Made by a program: the position numbers and the translations under genes. The notes under the pieces were generated by a model. It had not been told where the DNA came from, did no database searches, and saw only the letters and a list, made by a program, of their open reading frames with translations. Shown in pieces: positions 5,838 through 5,901 of a stretch of 5,901 bases of DNA; the stretch's first letter is position 1, and each line of letters begins with the position of its first letter. Origin of the DNA: RZYP01 sp964386405 (GTDB lineage Bacteria > Bacillota > Negativicutes > Acidaminococcales > Acidaminococcaceae); the NCBI GenBank assembly GCA_964386405.1, contig CAYLRW010000083.1, positions 1 through 5,901 on the forward strand, given 5' to 3'.

Positions 5838-5901
5838 TACCGTGAACGTTACTATGCAATTTGCCGGTCTGACTGCGGTTGATAATGTAAATATCGATCA
5901 A
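5821..5901 (+). CDS. livG: Branched-chain amino acid type ABC transporter ATPase LivG, N-terminal part only
   Basis: The window ends after 27 codons. The visible protein begins MAQILNTVNVTMQFAGLTAV and continues DNVNIDQ. It matches the LivG N terminus: a first beta strand, then the 'F-x-GL-x-AVD-x-V' A-loop region that stacks on the ATP base. The Walker motifs lie beyond the edge. GGAGGT at 5807-5812 sits 8 nt before the ATG, inside the end of livM. The call rests on this short stretch plus its position after livM; a LivF gene is expected downstream. Confidence 0.85.
   Translation, partial: MAQILNTVNVTMQFAGLTAVDNVNIDQ

Noticed and set aside
1..5901. CRISPR array, tRNA or rRNA gene, insertion sequence, riboswitch
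   Set aside because: No regularly spaced repeats, cloverleaf-like sequence, transposase motifs or terminal inverted repeats were seen. Intergenic space is limited to 418-490, 2527-2744 and short operon gaps, none with a recognisable riboswitch core.

Overview
The window looks like a bacterial chromosome segment with moderate GC and strong GGAGG-type ribosome binding sites. That points to a Firmicute-type genome. An anaerobic Negativicute (Acidaminococcaceae/Phascolarctobacterium-like) is my best guess from the flavour of the binding protein, but no rRNA or marker gene confirms it. Base composition does not shift abruptly across the window.

Left end (1-480): the tail of a RelB-like antitoxin gene and a complete RelE/ParE-type toxin gene, 3 nt apart on the + strand. 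A strong intrinsic terminator (440-480) closes this module. It also lies between the convergent 3' ends of the toxin gene and the amidase gene.

Middle (491-2526, - strand): a two-gene unit. An IclR-family regulator is followed 14 nt later by an M20-family amidase/carbamoylase (N-carbamoyl-L-amino-acid hydrolase / allantoate amidohydrolase / beta-ureidopropionase group) with its metal ligands intact.

Control region (2527-2744): a divergent intergenic region. Two back-to-back promoters share nearly the same DNA. Each has TTGACA, a 17-bp spacer and a TGn-extended -10. An 18-bp perfect palindrome (AGCATGTTATAACATGCT) sits over the + strand -10 and inside the - strand spacer, and is the obvious candidate operator. 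A second, smaller inverted repeat lies in the + strand leader.

Right half (2745-5901, + strand): a high-affinity branched-chain amino acid type ABC uptake operon in canonical order. It comprises a lipoprotein binding protein (LivJ/K type), permeases LivH and LivM, and the start of the ATPase LivG, which is cut by the window edge. A LivF gene would be expected next.

Functional reading (inference): the regulator probably controls its own operon and the divergent transporter. If so, the transporter would import an amino acid or ureido/N-carbamoyl compound and the amidase would release the amino acid, CO2 and ammonia inside the cell. No part is a new protein family. The most interesting items are the compact shared promoter/operator and the pairing of a Liv-type importer with a carbamoylase.
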